Positions 12,549-13,292 of a DNA stretch of 13,292 bases are shown piece after piece. The DNA comes from Bacteroidota bacterium (GTDB lineage Bacteria; Bacteroidota; Bacteroidia; UBA7662), in NCBI GenBank assembly GCA_016868485.1, contig VGGT01000023.1, forward strand, positions 1 through 13,292, in the 5' to 3' direction. The position numbers and the translations under genes are program-made. The notes beneath the pieces were generated by a model, which worked only from the letters and a program-made list of their open reading frames with translations, was not told the origin of the DNA and searched no databases. How positions within the stretch are numbered: position 1 is the first letter of the stretch; the number at the start of each line of letters is the position of its first letter.

Positions 12549-13292
12549 ATGAAAAAAATCTTTACGCTTGTAGTGGCGGTTATGGCATTTGTTTATGCCA
12601 CAAACGCCCAAAATTTCACCGTTTATTTTGGCATTGATATGTCCAATTACACGGATCCCATTTCTCCTTTCGGTGTGCGCGTTGCAGGTGAATTTTCGTC
12701 TCGAGGTGCGTCTGTGAATGGTACGGCGATGACATATTGGGCTCCAAGTGACACCACAGGTACCCTCACCAACTTAGGCAACAACATATGGGGAATTGCC
12801 ATTACCTTCCCCGATAGCGTGTTAGGTCAAACCCTGGCTTTTAAATTTGTCAACGGAAATACTTGGGGGATGAATGAAGGCGCTGCTACTTTGACTGCAT
12901 GCGGAATCGACGATGGATTCGGTGGCTTCAACCGCCAGTATTTGTTGGAGGGAACCGCCTACGTTACCTATTGTTGGAATGAGTGCACACGCTGCGACGG
13001 AAGCGATCCAGTATCTGGAGCCAGTGTAAAATCCAATTCTGTAACACTCAACAAAATTTACCCGAATCCTTTTTCGGGTAGCACCCGCGTTGATCTGAAT
13101 GTGGTTCAGTCGGGCAGCCTAAACGTGCGGGTTTACAACATCCTCGGACAGCCTGTAGCCACTCTTTTTGATGGTTTTGCTGGCGCTGGAAGCCTTTCCT
13201 TGAACTGGGATGGCACCACCCAAACCGGCGAATTGGCACGTGAAGGGGCTTATTTGATTCGTGTTGAAATGGGTCAGAACGCCACCACACAC
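12549..13292 (+). CDS. T9SS-exported protein with carbohydrate-binding-like domain (3' end missing)
   Basis: 248 codons are open from the ATG at 12549 to the window edge. Residues 1-20 are a signal peptide (KKIFTLVVAVMAFVYATNA, cut before QNFTVYF). Residues about 22-150 form one domain: FTVYFGIDMSN, GVRVAGEFSSRG, LAFKFVNGNTWGMNE, GFNRQYLLEG, and a cysteine-rich end with C142, C146 and C149 (C118 further in). The pattern of 'aGeF', 'FKFvNG' and 'NR' resembles starch-binding (CBM20/CBM48-like) domains found in exported Bacteroidota proteins. Residues about 167-248 are a T9SS type A C-terminal sorting domain: LNKIYPNPFSG, VRVYNILGQPVATL, LNWDGTTQTGELAREGAYLIRV. The protein should pass the outer membrane by T9SS and be surface-attached or released. 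Sorting domains of this type usually end within a few residues of this point, so very little is missing. The substrate is not known. Confidence 0.88.
   Translation, partial: MKKIFTLVVAVMAFVYATNAQNFTVYFGIDMSNYTDPISPFGVRVAGEFSSRGASVNGTAMTYWAPSDTTGTLTNLGNNIWGIAITFPDSVLGQTLAFKFVNGNTWGMNEGAATLTACGIDDGFGGFNRQYLLEGTAYVTYCWNECTRCDGSDPVSGASVKSNSVTLNKIYPNPFSGSTRVDLNVVQSGSLNVRVYNILGQPVATLFDGFAGAGSLSLNWDGTTQTGELAREGAYLIRVEMGQNATTH

Noticed and set aside
13048..13290. 80-codon minus-strand frame at the window end
   Set aside because: Antisense to the T9SS sorting domain, which is clearly coding on the plus strand.
1..13292. Defence, toxin-antitoxin, phage or integrative element
   Set aside because: No integrase, transposase, nuclease, methylase, toxin pair, tRNA-linked attachment site or terminal inverted repeat was seen; gene content is housekeeping and envelope.

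Overview
The window looks like chromosomal DNA of a member of the Bacteroidota. Three kinds of evidence point there. First, the protein families: a type IX secretion (T9SS) type A sorting domain, two Omp28-like lipoproteins, DUF6029, DUF4783 and DUF4403-like proteins, and a Bacteroidota-type ParE. Second, promoter-like elements follow the TTG...TAnnTTTG pattern of this phylum. Third, start codons lack strong Shine-Dalgarno sequences. I cannot place it below phylum; it resembles an uncultured Flavobacteriia-like lineage. I see no phage, plasmid, insertion sequence, CRISPR array, tRNA or rRNA. Genes are tightly packed and no gap exceeds about 175 bases.

Layout. (1) 1-189, minus: 5' end of a lipoprotein gene, probably DUF4403. 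(2) 228-4239, plus: five closely spaced genes, probably one operon. They encode an M20 dipeptidase, a MauE/DoxX-like membrane protein fused to a thioredoxin-like domain, a small cysteine-rich lipoprotein, a DUF4783 protein and NadC. Two of the junctions are 4-base stop/start overlaps. (3) 4284-6260, minus: parE, whose start region is a tandem array of six 21-base units, five of them with an in-frame ATG. (4) 6298-9827, minus: DUF6029 outer-membrane barrel, then two Omp28-like lipoproteins, closed by a clear intrinsic terminator. A TlpA-type thioredoxin gene (9925-10497, plus) diverges from this group. (5) 10548-12375, minus: pfkA followed by an N-acetylglucosamine-kinase-like gene. (6) 12549 to the window end, plus: a T9SS-exported protein with a carbohydrate-binding-like domain, behind the best promoter in the window.

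How the genes fit together. Housekeeping functions (NAD synthesis, topoisomerase IV, glycolysis) alternate with cell-envelope genes. Two separate groups combine thiol-redox proteins with cysteine-containing exported proteins: the MauE-thioredoxin protein beside a small lipoprotein with four extra cysteines, and the TlpA / DUF6029 / Omp28 group. No clearly new defence or mobile system is visible. The most unusual sequence is the multi-start repeat at the 5' end of parE. Short direct repeats also occur at several other gene boundaries.
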